Counted from the first letter of the stretch, positions 29,330-39,057 are shown. The stretch is DNA of 64,000 nucleotides from Burkholderiaceae bacterium (GCA_017983955.1 JAGOAJ010000001.1:124001-188000); one strand, 5' to 3'. Notes: a model not told the origin generated them from the sequence alone. Program-made: numbers and translations.

Positions 29330-30802
29330 CTACAAGGCGGCACTAGCTTGGGTCGATGCCGTGTCTGCCAACCAACCACCACCTAATGCCTTGTAGAGCT
29401 CGACCCGATTCATCAAAGAATCCATACCGGTTTCCAGGAAGGTACGTTGGGTGGTATAGAGATCAACTTCAGCGCTTTGCACCTGCAAGAAACTGTCTAT
29501 GCCAGTTTCATAGCGCAAACGAGCCAGCCTAAGCGTATTGCTGGCCGAGCCTTCCAAAGACCGCAAGGCATCCAGTTGCTGGGTATATGTTGCTTCACCG
29601 GCCAGCGCATCAGCGACTTCACGAAACGCTGTCTGTATGGCTTGTTCATATTGCGCCACCGCAATATTGTTGCGCGCCTTGGCCAAATCCAGACCACCAC
29701 TGACGCCACCAGCAAAAATTGGCATTACCAGTTGTGGCGAAAACTGCCAGTAACGGTTGCCAGCGCCAAACAGCCCCCCCAATTGCGGGCTAGCAAAGCC
29801 CAGCAGGCCAGTGATGGAAATTCTCGGGAAGAATGCGGCGCGAGCGGCACCGATATTGGCGTTTGCCGCCAACAAGCCATGTTCGGCGCCCATGATGTCG
29901 GGTCGGCGTTCCAGCAGATCAGAGGGCAAGCCTACAGGTATCTGCGCCAATAACTGATCTCGACCAAAGGTAAGGCCCGCCACATCAATATCGGTATCGC
30001 CGCCCACCAGCAGGCGTAAAGCATTAACCGCCTGTGCCTGCATGCGCTTGACCGCAGCTTCTTCGGCATAGATAGAGTCTAGCTGACTGCGTGCTTGGTA
30101 AACATCCAGCGCCGAAGCGACGCCAGCATTGAAACGCGCCTGCACCAACTTGTAGCTGCCTAAGCGCGATTCCAAGGTCTTGGCATTCAGGCCCTGTAAT
30201 TCCTGGGCAGTACGCAAGCGGAAGTAAGCTTCAGCCACCAGTGCAACCACATTAATATGCATGGTGCGTCGGGCTTCGGTGGTGGCCAGGTATTGTTGGC
30301 GCGCCGCTTCCGACAAATTACGCACACGACCAAAGAAGTCCAACTCAAATGACGTAATGCCTACGCCCGCCGAATAAAACCGGCTGACGCTGTCCGAATC
30401 TGGGCCTCCAGCTCGTAAATCGGGGGGATTGCGGGTAATTTGCCCATTACCACCTATGCCTATGGTAGGGAGGCGATCACTATCCACGATGCCATATTGC
30501 GCCCTGGCCTCTTGGATGCGCTCTATGGCGATGCGCATATCACGATTGTTTTCTAGTGCCAGAGCAATATAGGCTTGCAGGCGAGGATCACGGAAGAATT
30601 CCCGCCATCCCAGGTCCGCGCTGGCTTGTACGCCAGACAACGGAGTTGCCGCCACTACCTGACCACCCTGCTCTGCAAGTTCTGGGTAATGGGCAGGTAC
30701 CGGTGCTAGTGGTCGTTCATATTTGGGCGCCAATGAGCAGCCCGCCAAGGCCAGCGCAGAGGCCACGGAAATGGCGCTTACACGAAAAATACCCTGACTC
30801 AT
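29330..30802 (-). CDS. RND efflux outer-membrane channel lipoprotein (OprM/TolC-like)
   Basis: Outer-membrane factor of 490 residues. A lipoprotein signal peptide ends at the lipobox LALAGC (lipidated C22), followed by NodT-type tandem halves with long alpha-helical barrels; LLERRPDIMGAEHGLLAAN is the family hallmark in the second half. It forms the exit duct for the pump encoded just upstream. Its ATG overlaps the stop of the RND gene (ATGA), so the two are translationally coupled. Confidence 0.93.
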   Translation of the reverse strand: MSQGIFRVSAISVASALALAGCSLAPKYERPLAPVPAHYPELAEQGGQVVAATPLSGVQASADLGWREFFRDPRLQAYIALALENNRDMRIAIERIQEARAQYGIVDSDRLPTIGIGGNGQITRNPPDLRAGGPDSDSVSRFYSAGVGITSFELDFFGRVRNLSEAARQQYLATTEARRTMHINVVALVAEAYFRLRTAQELQGLNAKTLESRLGSYKLVQARFNAGVASALDVYQARSQLDSIYAEEAAVKRMQAQAVNALRLLVGGDTDIDVAGLTFGRDQLLAQIPVGLPSDLLERRPDIMGAEHGLLAANANIGAARAAFFPRISITGLLGFASPQLGGLFGAGNRYWQFSPQLVMPIFAGGVSGGLDLAKARNNIAVAQYEQAIQTAFREVADALAGEATYTQQLDALRSLEGSASNTLRLARLRYETGIDSFLQVQSAEVDLYTTQRTFLETGMDSLMNRVELYKALGGGWLADTASTQASAAL

Positions 30803-33800
30803 GACTGGTCTCCACGGTGATCCGTGCCGGAACCATCAGGTTCAGCCGTTTGCTTTTCTAACGTAGCGCTTTGGGCATGCGCCCCAAGCAACTTTGGTTT
30901 GGTCTTGAATATACCTAAGACCACCACAAAGAAGGTGGGCACAAACAAGACCGCCAATGGCGTCGCCGCCAGCATCCCGCCAAACACGCCCAGCCCTACC
31001 GCATTCTGGCTTGCCGCCCCGGCACCAGACGCCAGCACCAAGGGCAAGACCCCCAGAATAAAGGCGAAGGACGTCATTAGTATGGGACGAAAACGCAAAC
31101 GTGCTGCCTCTACTGTGGCATCCAAGATACTGCCGCCGCGCGCATAGGTGTCTTTGGCAAACTCAACAATCAGGATGGCGTTTTTCGCCGCCAACCCTAT
31201 CACCGTCACCATGCCTACTTGGAAATATACGTCATTGGCCATGCCCATGGCGCTGACCAGAGCCACCGCCCCTAGCATGCCCAGTGGTACAGCCAGCATG
31301 ACCGCCAAGGGGATCGCCCAGCTTTCGTACAAAGCGGCCAACACCATAAACACCACTAGCACCGCCAGTCCCAGCAAGATGCCGGTTTGACCGGAAGCCT
31401 GAATTTCCTGATAAGACAGTCCGGTCCACTCGTAGCCAAAACCGGCAGGTAACTGAGCAACCAAGCGTTCCATTTCAGCCATGGCATCGCCAGTGGAATA
31501 GCCAGGTGCTGCCGACCCACCGATACGTATGGATTCATAGCTGTTGTAGCGCACCACCTGAACAGGACCCTGGTTCCAGGAATAGGACACAAAGGATGAT
31601 AAAGGCACCATTTCGCCGCTGTTATTACGGGCGTTCAGCTTCAGCACGTCGTCTGGCGTCATGCGATGCTCTTGGTCGGCCTGTACCCAAACGTTTTGCA
31701 CCCAGCCTTGGTTGGTAAATTTACCCGCGTAAGACGACCCCATGCTGGTGGAAATCAGATTAGCAGCTTCGCCAAAATCCACCCCCAGCGCGGCAGCCTT
31801 GTCGCGATCTATGGTCAGGCTAAGCTGAGAGCCTGGTCCTAAACCTGTGACCCGGACCTGAGCCAACACCGGGCTTTGCGAAGCCAGTAGCAATAGCTGT
31901 TGCGAAGCCGCCATCAACGCGTCGTGGCCACTACCGCCCCTGTCTTCAAGGCGCAAATCGAAACCACTGGCATTACCTAACGATGAAATGGCCGGCGGCA
32001 CAATAGAGAACACCATAGAGTCGGGCAAGCCGAACAACAGGTCTTGCATGGCTTTGCCAGAGATAGCCTGGGCTGACATCGCAGGATCTTTGCGCTCTTT
32101 GAAATCTTTCAAGGGCACAAAGGCTATGGCCGAGTTCAACCCGTTACCGTTAAAGCTAAAGCCCTGCACTGTAATAATGTTCGCCACAGCAGGCTGTTTC
32201 TGGAAGTATTGCTCGACCTGCTCGATAATTTCTATGGTGCGGTTCGCCGTAGCCCCTGAAGGCAACTCAATATTCGCAATCACATAGCCCTGATCTTCTT
32301 CGGGCAAAAACGATGTGGGCAAGCGCATATATAGCCAACCCAGGGCAGCCACCAGCACCAGATACACCAACATCATGCGCGCGCCGCGTTTTAAGCTGCG
32401 CCTTACCCAGCCCTCGTAGCTAGACGTGGTACGCTCAAAACGGCGGTTAAACCAGCCGAAGAAACCCCTTTTGGTCTCGTGGTGACCTTTGGGTATGGGC
32501 TTGAGTATGGTGGCGCACAAGGCCGGTGTAAATGACAGGGCCAGCAAGGCCGAGAATAGAATAGACACCGCCATGGCTATGGAGAACTGCCGGTAAATAA
32601 CCCCGACGGAACCTGACATAAACGCCAGCGGGAAAAACACCGTCGCCAATACCAGCGTCATGCCGATAATGGCACCGGTAATTTGCGGCATGGCTTTTTT
32701 GGTTGCCTCTTTGGGCGGCAAGCCATCTTCGACCATGATGCGCTCAACGTTCTCGACCACCACAATGGCGTCATCCACCAATATCCCTATGGCCAGCACC
32801 ATCGCGAACATGGTCAGCACGTTAATGGAAAACCCACTGATCATCATCACGGCCAGCGCCCCCAATATGGCGACGGGCACGACCAAGGCCGGGATAATGG
32901 TGTAACGCACGTTTTGTAGGAAAACGAACATCACGACAAATACCAATATCATGGCCTCGAACAAGGTCTGTACTACCTGCTCTATAGAAACCTTGACATA
33001 AGGTGAGGTGTCGTAGGGAATTGCATAAGCGATGTTGTCAGGAAAGAACGTCGAAAGTTCTTCCATTTTTTCCTTGACCCCGGTTGCCGTTGACAAGGCA
33101 TTAGCGCTGGGCGACAAGGAAATAGCAAAAGCGGCGGTAGGCTTGCCATTCAGGCGAGCACCAAACTGGTAGTTATCCGAGCCGACCTCGATGCGGGCCA
33201 CATCCGACAGGCGTACCGTAGAGCCATCCACATTAGCCCTAAGAACAATATCGCCGAACTCTTGGACGCTGGAAAGCTGTCCGTTGACTACGATGGGTGC
33301 CGTCACGCGTTGCGCATCGGAATTGGGCGGCGAGCCCATAATGCCACCGGAAATAACGACGTTCTGCCGCCCTATCGCGCTATTGACGTCAGCCATGCTT
33401 AACTTGAGACCCGTCAATTTGTCTGGGTCCACCCAGACACGCATGGCCCGACCCGAAGCGAACAGCTGGAATTTACCGACCCCAGGAACCCGTGAGACCG
33501 GATTCTGAATATTGCGCGTAATGTAATCAGCCAGCGCCGTCTGGTCCATAGAGCCGTCTTTAGATGATACGGTGACCACCATCAGGAAGCCGGTATTAGT
33601 CTGGGCAACCTTCAAACCCTGCTGAGCAACGGCGGCCGGCAACTGAGCCGTGACATTAGAAACACGGTTCTGCACATCTACCTGTGCTAAATCAGGATCA
33701 GTACCCGGCTGAAAGGTCACCGTAATTTGGGCTTGGCCATATGAATCACTGACGGATTCATAGTACAGCAGCCCCTTTGCACCATTCAGTTCATTTTCAA

Positions 33801-33993
33801 TAATACTGGCTACAGAACTGGCCACATCGGCAGCCGATGCGCCCGGATAACTTGCATTCACAGTAATGGCGGGCGGGGCCACTTCGGGATATTGCGAGAC
33901 CGGCATATTGGGTATGGCCAACAAACCCGCCAGCGTGATTGCCAGGGCGACTACCCAGGCAAAAATAGGTCGTTCAATAAAAAACTGTGGCAT
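30799..33993 (-). CDS. RND multidrug efflux transporter, HAE1 family (AcrB/MexB-like)
   Basis: Inner-membrane proton-driven drug exporter of 1064 residues with the duplicated AcrB layout: 12 membrane helices and two large periplasmic loops. The FFIERPIFAWVVALAI start and the helix-4 proton-relay pair in AIGILVDDAIVVVENVE are present, and helix 10 has GLAAKNAILIVEFAKD with its key Lys. Substrates cannot be read from sequence. The gene lies six bases after the adaptor gene and is coupled to the channel gene. Confidence 0.95.
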   Translation of the reverse strand: MPQFFIERPIFAWVVALAITLAGLLAIPNMPVSQYPEVAPPAITVNASYPGASAADVASSVASIIENELNGAKGLLYYESVSDSYGQAQITVTFQPGTDPDLAQVDVQNRVSNVTAQLPAAVAQQGLKVAQTNTGFLMVVTVSSKDGSMDQTALADYITRNIQNPVSRVPGVGKFQLFASGRAMRVWVDPDKLTGLKLSMADVNSAIGRQNVVISGGIMGSPPNSDAQRVTAPIVVNGQLSSVQEFGDIVLRANVDGSTVRLSDVARIEVGSDNYQFGARLNGKPTAAFAISLSPSANALSTATGVKEKMEELSTFFPDNIAYAIPYDTSPYVKVSIEQVVQTLFEAMILVFVVMFVFLQNVRYTIIPALVVPVAILGALAVMMISGFSINVLTMFAMVLAIGILVDDAIVVVENVERIMVEDGLPPKEATKKAMPQITGAIIGMTLVLATVFFPLAFMSGSVGVIYRQFSIAMAVSILFSALLALSFTPALCATILKPIPKGHHETKRGFFGWFNRRFERTTSSYEGWVRRSLKRGARMMLVYLVLVAALGWLYMRLPTSFLPEEDQGYVIANIELPSGATANRTIEIIEQVEQYFQKQPAVANIITVQGFSFNGNGLNSAIAFVPLKDFKERKDPAMSAQAISGKAMQDLLFGLPDSMVFSIVPPAISSLGNASGFDLRLEDRGGSGHDALMAASQQLLLLASQSPVLAQVRVTGLGPGSQLSLTIDRDKAAALGVDFGEAANLISTSMGSSYAGKFTNQGWVQNVWVQADQEHRMTPDDVLKLNARNNSGEMVPLSSFVSYSWNQGPVQVVRYNSYESIRIGGSAAPGYSTGDAMAEMERLVAQLPAGFGYEWTGLSYQEIQASGQTGILLGLAVLVVFMVLAALYESWAIPLAVMLAVPLGMLGAVALVSAMGMANDVYFQVGMVTVIGLAAKNAILIVEFAKDTYARGGSILDATVEAARLRFRPILMTSFAFILGVLPLVLASGAGAASQNAVGLGVFGGMLAATPLAVLFVPTFFVVVLGIFKTKPKLLGAHAQSATLEKQTAEPDGSGTDHRGDQS

Positions 33994-33999
33994 TTGTTA

Positions 34000-35229
34000 T
34001 CACTTTTTTGCAGAGTCGGCAGGAGCACTGTCGGCACTGTCACCAGTGGGCGCCGCAGTTGCGGATGCTTGCGCAGCCGGGGCTTTAGCCTTCCAGGGCA
34101 TAGCCTGTACAGCAGCGCCGGGACGTATTTTCTGAAATCCTTCGACAATGACTACATCACCGGCATTCAAGCCTTTGGTGATAATTGAGCTGCCGCCTAC
34201 CTGAGCCCCTATACTTACAGCCATAGGCGTGACCTTGTCGTCCTTGACCAACATCAACGTACTTAGGCCATCGCCAGTACGCTGTATGGCCTGTTGGGGA
34301 ACCAGCAAGGCCTGTGGATCTGTCCCTTGTTGCAGGCGTACACGCACATACATGCCAGGCAATAGAATCTGATCGGGATTAGAAAATTCGGCACGTAAAT
34401 TGACCTGTCCCGTAGTGGGATCTACGGACACGCCAGAAAACAGCAGCTTGCCATTAGGCTGGTAAGTTGTGCCGTCGTCCAGCAGAACCTGGGCAAGTGC
34501 CGCCCCTTCAGGGGTTAGGGTCAGCTCGCCACTGGCCTGGGCACGACGCAGCTGTGCAACTTCGGTAGTGGAGCGAGTCAGGTCGACATAAACGTTATCC
34601 AACTGCTGCACGTTCGCTAGCTGCGTGGCGTTTGCAGCACTAACCAGCGCCCCTACGGTAACCAGGGATTTGCCGATGCGGCCAGCTATAGGGGACACTA
34701 CCTTGGTATAGCCCAGGTCGATATCAGCCGACTTCAAGGCGGCTTGTGCCGCAGCGATAGCAGCCTCTGCTTGGCCAGTCTGGGCCACGGCATTGTCATA
34801 CTCCTGCCGACTAATCGCGTTTTCCTTGATCAGCTTGGCATAGCGCTGCGACAAGGCGCGCACGGCCTGGACATCAGCCTGAGCACGTTTAAGTTGCGCC
34901 GCCGCCTGATCGCGTACTGCCTGATAAGGGGCTGGATCTATAGTGAACAGCAGTTGCCCTTCTGTGACATCACTGCCCTGCTGAAAATTGATCTGGGTGA
35001 CTATGCCACTGACCCGAGCCCGGATCTGAGCATCCTTGATGGCTTCAACCCGGCCTGGCAACGCCACAAAGACCTCTGTGGACTTGGGCTGCACAGTAAT
35101 TACGCTGACCGGCACCTTCATTTCCCCACCAGCTTGTGGCGCCTGCTTGCCGCATGCGGCAAGTATAAGCAAAGAAGATAGCATGACTAGGCGAACTGAC
35201 TGCCCCGATAGCAGGCGAAGGTTGGACAT
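34000..35229 (-). CDS. RND periplasmic adaptor lipoprotein (AcrA/MexA-like)
   Basis: Membrane fusion protein of 409 residues linking the RND pump to the outer-membrane channel. A lipoprotein signal peptide ends at LAAC (lipidated C26); the lipoyl-like halves (VSGIVTQINFQQGSDV and VVSPIAGRIGKS) flank an alpha-helical hairpin rich in Ala and Gln, and a beta-barrel follows. The tail is an Ala/Ser/Asp-rich low-complexity stretch. It is the first gene of the adaptor-pump-channel operon, with AGGAG before its ATG, and no TetR-type repressor gene lies upstream. Confidence 0.93.
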   Translation of the reverse strand: MSNLRLLSGQSVRLVMLSSLLILAACGKQAPQAGGEMKVPVSVITVQPKSTEVFVALPGRVEAIKDAQIRARVSGIVTQINFQQGSDVTEGQLLFTIDPAPYQAVRDQAAAQLKRAQADVQAVRALSQRYAKLIKENAISRQEYDNAVAQTGQAEAAIAAAQAALKSADIDLGYTKVVSPIAGRIGKSLVTVGALVSAANATQLANVQQLDNVYVDLTRSTTEVAQLRRAQASGELTLTPEGAALAQVLLDDGTTYQPNGKLLFSGVSVDPTTGQVNLRAEFSNPDQILLPGMYVRVRLQQGTDPQALLVPQQAIQRTGDGLSTLMLVKDDKVTPMAVSIGAQVGGSSIITKGLNAGDVVIVEGFQKIRPGAAVQAMPWKAKAPAAQASATAAPTGDSADSAPADSAKK

Positions 35230-35385
35230 TCAATAGCTCCTGTGCAGCATGCCCCCGCAGGGCGACACTGAATTGATTCTTTTTTTGGTAAAGCGTGAGT
35301 ATACGGCGAAAACTTAGGTACTCGCCCCTAGCCATTCTATCTTGTCGCATCAAGGTAGCCGATATTTCATAAGCACCAGGTACAC
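35230..35385 (-). promoter_or_regulatory. Leader and probable promoter of the RND efflux operon
   Basis: Minus-strand region before the adaptor gene. A TATACT (-10-like) lies at 35298-35303, about 69 bases before the ATG; a matching -35 box is weak. A run of seven A (T on the plus strand) sits around 35279-35286. No obvious repressor dyad was seen, so control of the pump by a distant regulator cannot be assigned here. Confidence 0.35.
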
Positions 35386-35415
35386 AAAAAGGCCAGTCTG
35401 CCAAGCAGACTGGCC
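35386..35415 (-). terminator. Intrinsic terminator after the glycine-rich membrane protein gene
   Basis: Perfect 11-bp stem: GGCCAGTCTGC (minus strand, 35415-35405) pairs with GCAGACTGGCC (35401-35391) around a three-base loop, directly followed by TTTTT (35390-35386). It is 22 bases past the stop at 35438 and isolates that gene from the efflux operon leader. Confidence 0.92.
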
Positions 35416-35437
35416 GAGCGGCACAGCCATTTTTCGT

Positions 35438-36046
35438 TCACGGTATCGCGGGAGGCATGGGGTTATTAATCTTATCCTGCTCAAGATCGGGACTAAGCAA
35501 AGGATCAAAATCCACCCATTGGCCATCTTTCCATAACCCTCGAGCACGTTCAATTTCAATTCCTCCTGATTGTTTCAATAATCCAGAAATACGGTCCTCA
35601 TCTTCGGCCGTTATGTGTACGGCCAGCAACACGCCGGCATGATGACCTTCATGCTTTCGAGCAACCGCCTCATCGTGACTGCTACGGTAGGTTTGCTTTC
35701 TGCCCAGCGCATACATGGCACCGCCCAAAGACCCTATATAAGCGCCCAGACCTGCGCCACCAATAATAAATATCAAGGCTCCATCAAACATTAAGCCCAC
35801 TACCGACCCCGCCACAGCTCCTAGGGTGCCCAGCAGTGCAGCACCGCCCAAAGCGCCATAGGGAGCGCCCTTCGCCTGTGGGTCGGCCACTCTGTCGCCA
35901 CCTAGCGGAAACCGAGCATGCTCGCCAGAAGGGTTAACAAAGAAGGTATGCAAAGACTCAGCAGGCACACTCGCTGCCAATAAAGCATTAGCGGCCAGCT
36001 GTGCACTATCAAACGTATCAAAACGAGCTGCAACAATACGGGACAT
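35438..36046 (-). CDS. Glycine-rich two-helix membrane protein of unknown function
   Basis: Not recognised as a named family. The 202 residues show an N-terminal soluble domain (about 1-60, MSRIVAARFDTFDSAQ...) resembling small alpha/beta stress domains, then two hydrophobic Gly/Ala-rich stretches (about 70-88 and 93-113: ALGGAALLGTLGAVAGSVVG and IFIIGGAGLGAYIGSLGG) with glycine-zipper spacing, then an acidic/histidine-containing C-terminal domain (HHAGVLLAVHITAEDED) that looks like a second ferredoxin-like fold. ATG at 36046 has AGGGTG at good spacing; an ATG at 36067 is less likely. It has its own terminator, so it is probably monocistronic. Confidence 0.75.
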   Translation of the reverse strand: MSRIVAARFDTFDSAQLAANALLAASVPAESLHTFFVNPSGEHARFPLGGDRVADPQAKGAPYGALGGAALLGTLGAVAGSVVGLMFDGALIFIIGGAGLGAYIGSLGGAMYALGRKQTYRSSHDEAVARKHEGHHAGVLLAVHITAEDEDRISGLLKQSGGIEIERARGLWKDGQWVDFDPLLSPDLEQDKINNPMPPAIP

Positions 36047-36122
36047 GATAATCACCCTAAAAAACATCTATGCTGCCTATTAGGTACTCAGCAAGCAGCA
36101 TGCCGCAACAAGACAATTCTTT

Positions 36123-37088
36123 TTAATGCCTGGGGTGTTGCTTATGCTTTTTTATCCCAGCTTCAATGCCAAAATACATCAGGCCGGCAAGCAGCATGGG
36201 GCCCACATAATAGATTGCACGATAAGCCAGCAGCCCGCCCAACATATCCGTGACGGGGATAAGGCCCGGCAATAGCGTGATGAAAACCCACTCCGTTACC
36301 CCTATGCCGCCAGGAATACGTACCAATAGCCCAGCCACCGCACTGATAAGCAATACCCCCAACACGACGGGAAAGGCAAACTTTTGCTGTAGCAGCACAT
36401 AAATAATCGACGCTATCACCAGCCAGCTAAACATGGCCAAACCAAACTGCATCACTGCCACATTTAAACTAGGCAAAGCGATGTGCTGGCCCCAGATATG
36501 CCAAGATCTTCGCCGTGAAAATGCACACAGCCATAAGTAAACCAAGCTGATCAGCACCATTCCCACGCCCATGAGGCGTAAAACACCATCGCCTAATACC
36601 CATGAGACAGGCAACCGCACACTGCCCGACATAAAGACGAAGCCTGCCAACAGTAAATAACCCAACCAATTGGTCGTCACACTAAGCGCCATGACACGCA
36701 ATGCGATTCCGGTCGATAGGCCCTGCTTGTTGTATAGACGCAAACGCGCGCTGACGCCCACTGGAGAACCCAGATTCATAGTGAAGGCATAGCTGATAAA
36801 GCCCGTGAGCATAACTCGCCAGTTGGCCAGTGCATGGTGGGTATATATTTTCCCCAAGACATCAAAACTGCCGCACGCCAAATACCCTAGCATTGTTAGG
36901 CCCACCGCTGTCACAAGTGCGTTTGTTGGTAGTTTGTGTATCGCCGTCAGAACAGCAAACCAGTCTATGCTGCTGGCGGCAATAATAATTAAAACCACCA
37001 CCAGCAGCATGAACAGACCCATCACCCAGTGGCGTATTTTCAGCCAACGCTTTTTCCCCCCTAGCCTTTTAGCAAGCTCGCGTGTCAT
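36123..37088 (-). CDS. ybhN: YbhN-type (UPF0104 / LPG-synthase-TM-like) membrane protein
   Basis: Polytopic membrane protein of 321 residues with about eight hydrophobic helices, related to E. coli YbhN and to the flippase half of lysylphosphatidylglycerol synthase (MprF). Motifs such as NLGSPVGVSARLRLYNKQGLS and LLVRIPGGIGVTEWVFITLLPG are typical; the MprF aminoacyltransferase domain is absent. Its ATG overlaps the clsB stop (ATGA), repeating the E. coli ybhP-clsB-ybhN arrangement. A lipid-translocation role is plausible but unproven. Confidence 0.85.
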   Translation of the reverse strand: MTRELAKRLGGKKRWLKIRHWVMGLFMLLVVVLIIIAASSIDWFAVLTAIHKLPTNALVTAVGLTMLGYLACGSFDVLGKIYTHHALANWRVMLTGFISYAFTMNLGSPVGVSARLRLYNKQGLSTGIALRVMALSVTTNWLGYLLLAGFVFMSGSVRLPVSWVLGDGVLRLMGVGMVLISLVYLWLCAFSRRRSWHIWGQHIALPSLNVAVMQFGLAMFSWLVIASIIYVLLQQKFAFPVVLGVLLISAVAGLLVRIPGGIGVTEWVFITLLPGLIPVTDMLGGLLAYRAIYYVGPMLLAGLMYFGIEAGIKKHKQHPRH

Positions 37089-38296
37089 GAGGTATCCGTC
37101 TCAGAGGTGTCTGTTACCGGCGGCACAGAAATGAGCACCCGCGTGCGCAAGGGAAACCAACGTACCCAGATGGGGAAACGTCGCAAGAAATGAAATACCA
37201 GCGTACCCACCAAAACGCGTTGAATGCGACGTTTAGGCGGTGCAGTCCTGGTCATAAGATGGCAGTGCTGTTCGACCAGCGCATCCAACCTATGTTGCAA
37301 ATGGGTGCTGAACGCCCTGTCGTAAAGCATCACATTGGCCTCCAGATTCAAGGCCATACTCAAGGGGTCCAGATTGCTGGAGCCCACGGTAGACCACAGA
37401 CCATCCACAGTGGCGACCTTGCCATGTAGCGGACGTTCGCAATACTCGTAAATTTCCACCCCAGCTGATAGCAGATAGTCATACAACATGGTGGCGGCGA
37501 AGCGTGCAATGGGCATATCCGGTTCGCCCTGCAATATCAGCTTGACCTTGACGCCTCGTTTGGCCGCTTTGCGCAAGTCACGCAACAAACGGTAACCAGG
37601 GAAAAAATACGCATTAGCTATGGTGATCTGCTGCTTGGCAGCCCGTATACCCATACGATAATGAATTTCTATATCACTGGTATGGTGATCATTGTCGCGT
37701 ATCACCAAAGCGGCCCGGGTATCACCTACAGGCATCGGTTTCAGAGATTCCACCCGATTCAAACGCTGCCACCACGACCGTGGCTTGACCGGCAACAGGG
37801 TTTTCAACATGAACTCGGTAATGTCTTTGACTATGGGCCCTGCCAGGGAGATGGCATAGTCCTGCTTTGCGGTCGGGCCAAAATCACCCAGATGATCGGC
37901 ACTGAAGTTGATGCCACCCACAAATGCCAGGGCAGAATCAACCACCACAATTTTTCTGTGCATGCGGCGAAATAGATTGGTGCGTACGCCAAATAGCCGC
38001 GGCTGTGGGTCATAGACATGAAACGACACGCCCACACTGGTCAAGGCGTGAATATAAGCTGGCGTTAGGTCCGCCGTCCCATAGCCATCGACCAGCATGT
38101 CTATGCGTACACCACGTTCGGCGGCGGCAATCAGTTCACGCTGCAAGGCGAAACCCACTTTGTCCTCAAACACAATAAAGGTTTCTATCAACACGGTATG
38201 CTGAGCTTGGCGTATCGCCTCAAAGACCGCAGGGAAATAGGCCTCGCCATTTTCCAACAACTGTATTGCATTGCCTGATGTCCAGTGCACGCTCAT
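37085..38296 (-). CDS. clsB: Cardiolipin synthase B
   Basis: Phospholipase-D-superfamily enzyme that makes cardiolipin from phosphatidylglycerol (family knowledge). The 403-residue protein has two HKD motifs: HRKIVVVDSALAFVGGIN and HGKVATVDGLWSTVGSSNLD. The frame extends 16 codons further, but ATG at 38296 (MSVHWTSGNAIQLL) overlaps the upstream gene's TGA as ATGA and matches the family start. It is coupled on both sides, to the ybhP-like gene before it and ybhN after it, so the three are one operon for anionic-lipid metabolism. Confidence 0.92.
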   Translation of the reverse strand: MSVHWTSGNAIQLLENGEAYFPAVFEAIRQAQHTVLIETFIVFEDKVGFALQRELIAAAERGVRIDMLVDGYGTADLTPAYIHALTSVGVSFHVYDPQPRLFGVRTNLFRRMHRKIVVVDSALAFVGGINFSADHLGDFGPTAKQDYAISLAGPIVKDITEFMLKTLLPVKPRSWWQRLNRVESLKPMPVGDTRAALVIRDNDHHTSDIEIHYRMGIRAAKQQITIANAYFFPGYRLLRDLRKAAKRGVKVKLILQGEPDMPIARFAATMLYDYLLSAGVEIYEYCERPLHGKVATVDGLWSTVGSSNLDPLSMALNLEANVMLYDRAFSTHLQHRLDALVEQHCHLMTRTAPPKRRIQRVLVGTLVFHFLRRFPIWVRWFPLRTRVLISVPPVTDTSETDTS

Positions 38297-39057
38297 AGAA
38301 TGACCTTTACCGCCAAAGGCGAGTGATCCGATAAACGTCGCCACGACTTGCGATCCAAATTAACCGGCAGCACGCTGGACACATTGCGAATATAGATACG
38401 GTCCAGACGCAGCACAGGGAAGCACGCCGGAAAGGTGCTGGCCAAACGACCGTGCATGCTATGGAAGGCTTCCGTCATACCGCAGCTTAGGGTCATGATT
38501 TTTTGCCCCTGCAACCTCCAGTCATTGAAATCGCCCGCAATCAGCAGTGGGGCCAGCTTAGGCACTTTGTCCTTGATCAGTTGACGCAGTCCCTGCATTT
38601 GCTTCTGCCTATGCCTTTCCAGCAATCCCAAATGCACGCAAATCGCATGGATATCGTGCTGACCATCAGGTGGCCGCAAGACACAATGCAGCAGACCGCG
38701 CTTTTCGTGCTGACCCACGGAGACATCACGATTCTCATAGTCAGCAATAGGGAATTTTGACAGGACAGCATTGCCATGATGGCCGGCAGGATAAACCGCA
38801 TTACGCCCGTAAGCGAAATCGTCCCAAAGGCTGTCGGCAAGGAATTCGTATTGACTGGTGTCCGGCCACGCCTTCCAACGTGAAGCATGATGGCGATGCT
38901 CACCCAACACTTCTTGCAAAAACACCACATCGGCATCGGTCTTGCGTATGGCATCACGCAATTCGTGCAGCATAAAGCGCCGATTGAATACGGTGAATCC
39001 TTTGTGGACGTTAACCGTCAGGATTTTCAAGGTCTGGGACAGCTGGGATGCGGCCAT
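38293..39057 (-). CDS. ybhP: Endonuclease/exonuclease/phosphatase-family protein (YbhP-like)
   Basis: Metal-dependent phosphoesterase fold (DNase I-like) of 254 residues. Catalytic-core motifs are in place: TVNVHKG, VVFLQEVLGEHRHH (metal Glu), IAGDFNDWR (Asp/Asn pair) and the C-terminal LSDHSPLAV (Asp-His). In E. coli ybhP precedes clsB and ybhN; its substrate is not established, but the context suggests a lipid or head-group phosphodiester rather than DNA. ATG at 39057 is used in preference to TTG at 39069. Confidence 0.85.
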   Translation of the reverse strand: MAASQLSQTLKILTVNVHKGFTVFNRRFMLHELRDAIRKTDADVVFLQEVLGEHRHHASRWKAWPDTSQYEFLADSLWDDFAYGRNAVYPAGHHGNAVLSKFPIADYENRDVSVGQHEKRGLLHCVLRPPDGQHDIHAICVHLGLLERHRQKQMQGLRQLIKDKVPKLAPLLIAGDFNDWRLQGQKIMTLSCGMTEAFHSMHGRLASTFPACFPVLRLDRIYIRNVSSVLPVNLDRKSWRRLSDHSPLAVKVIL

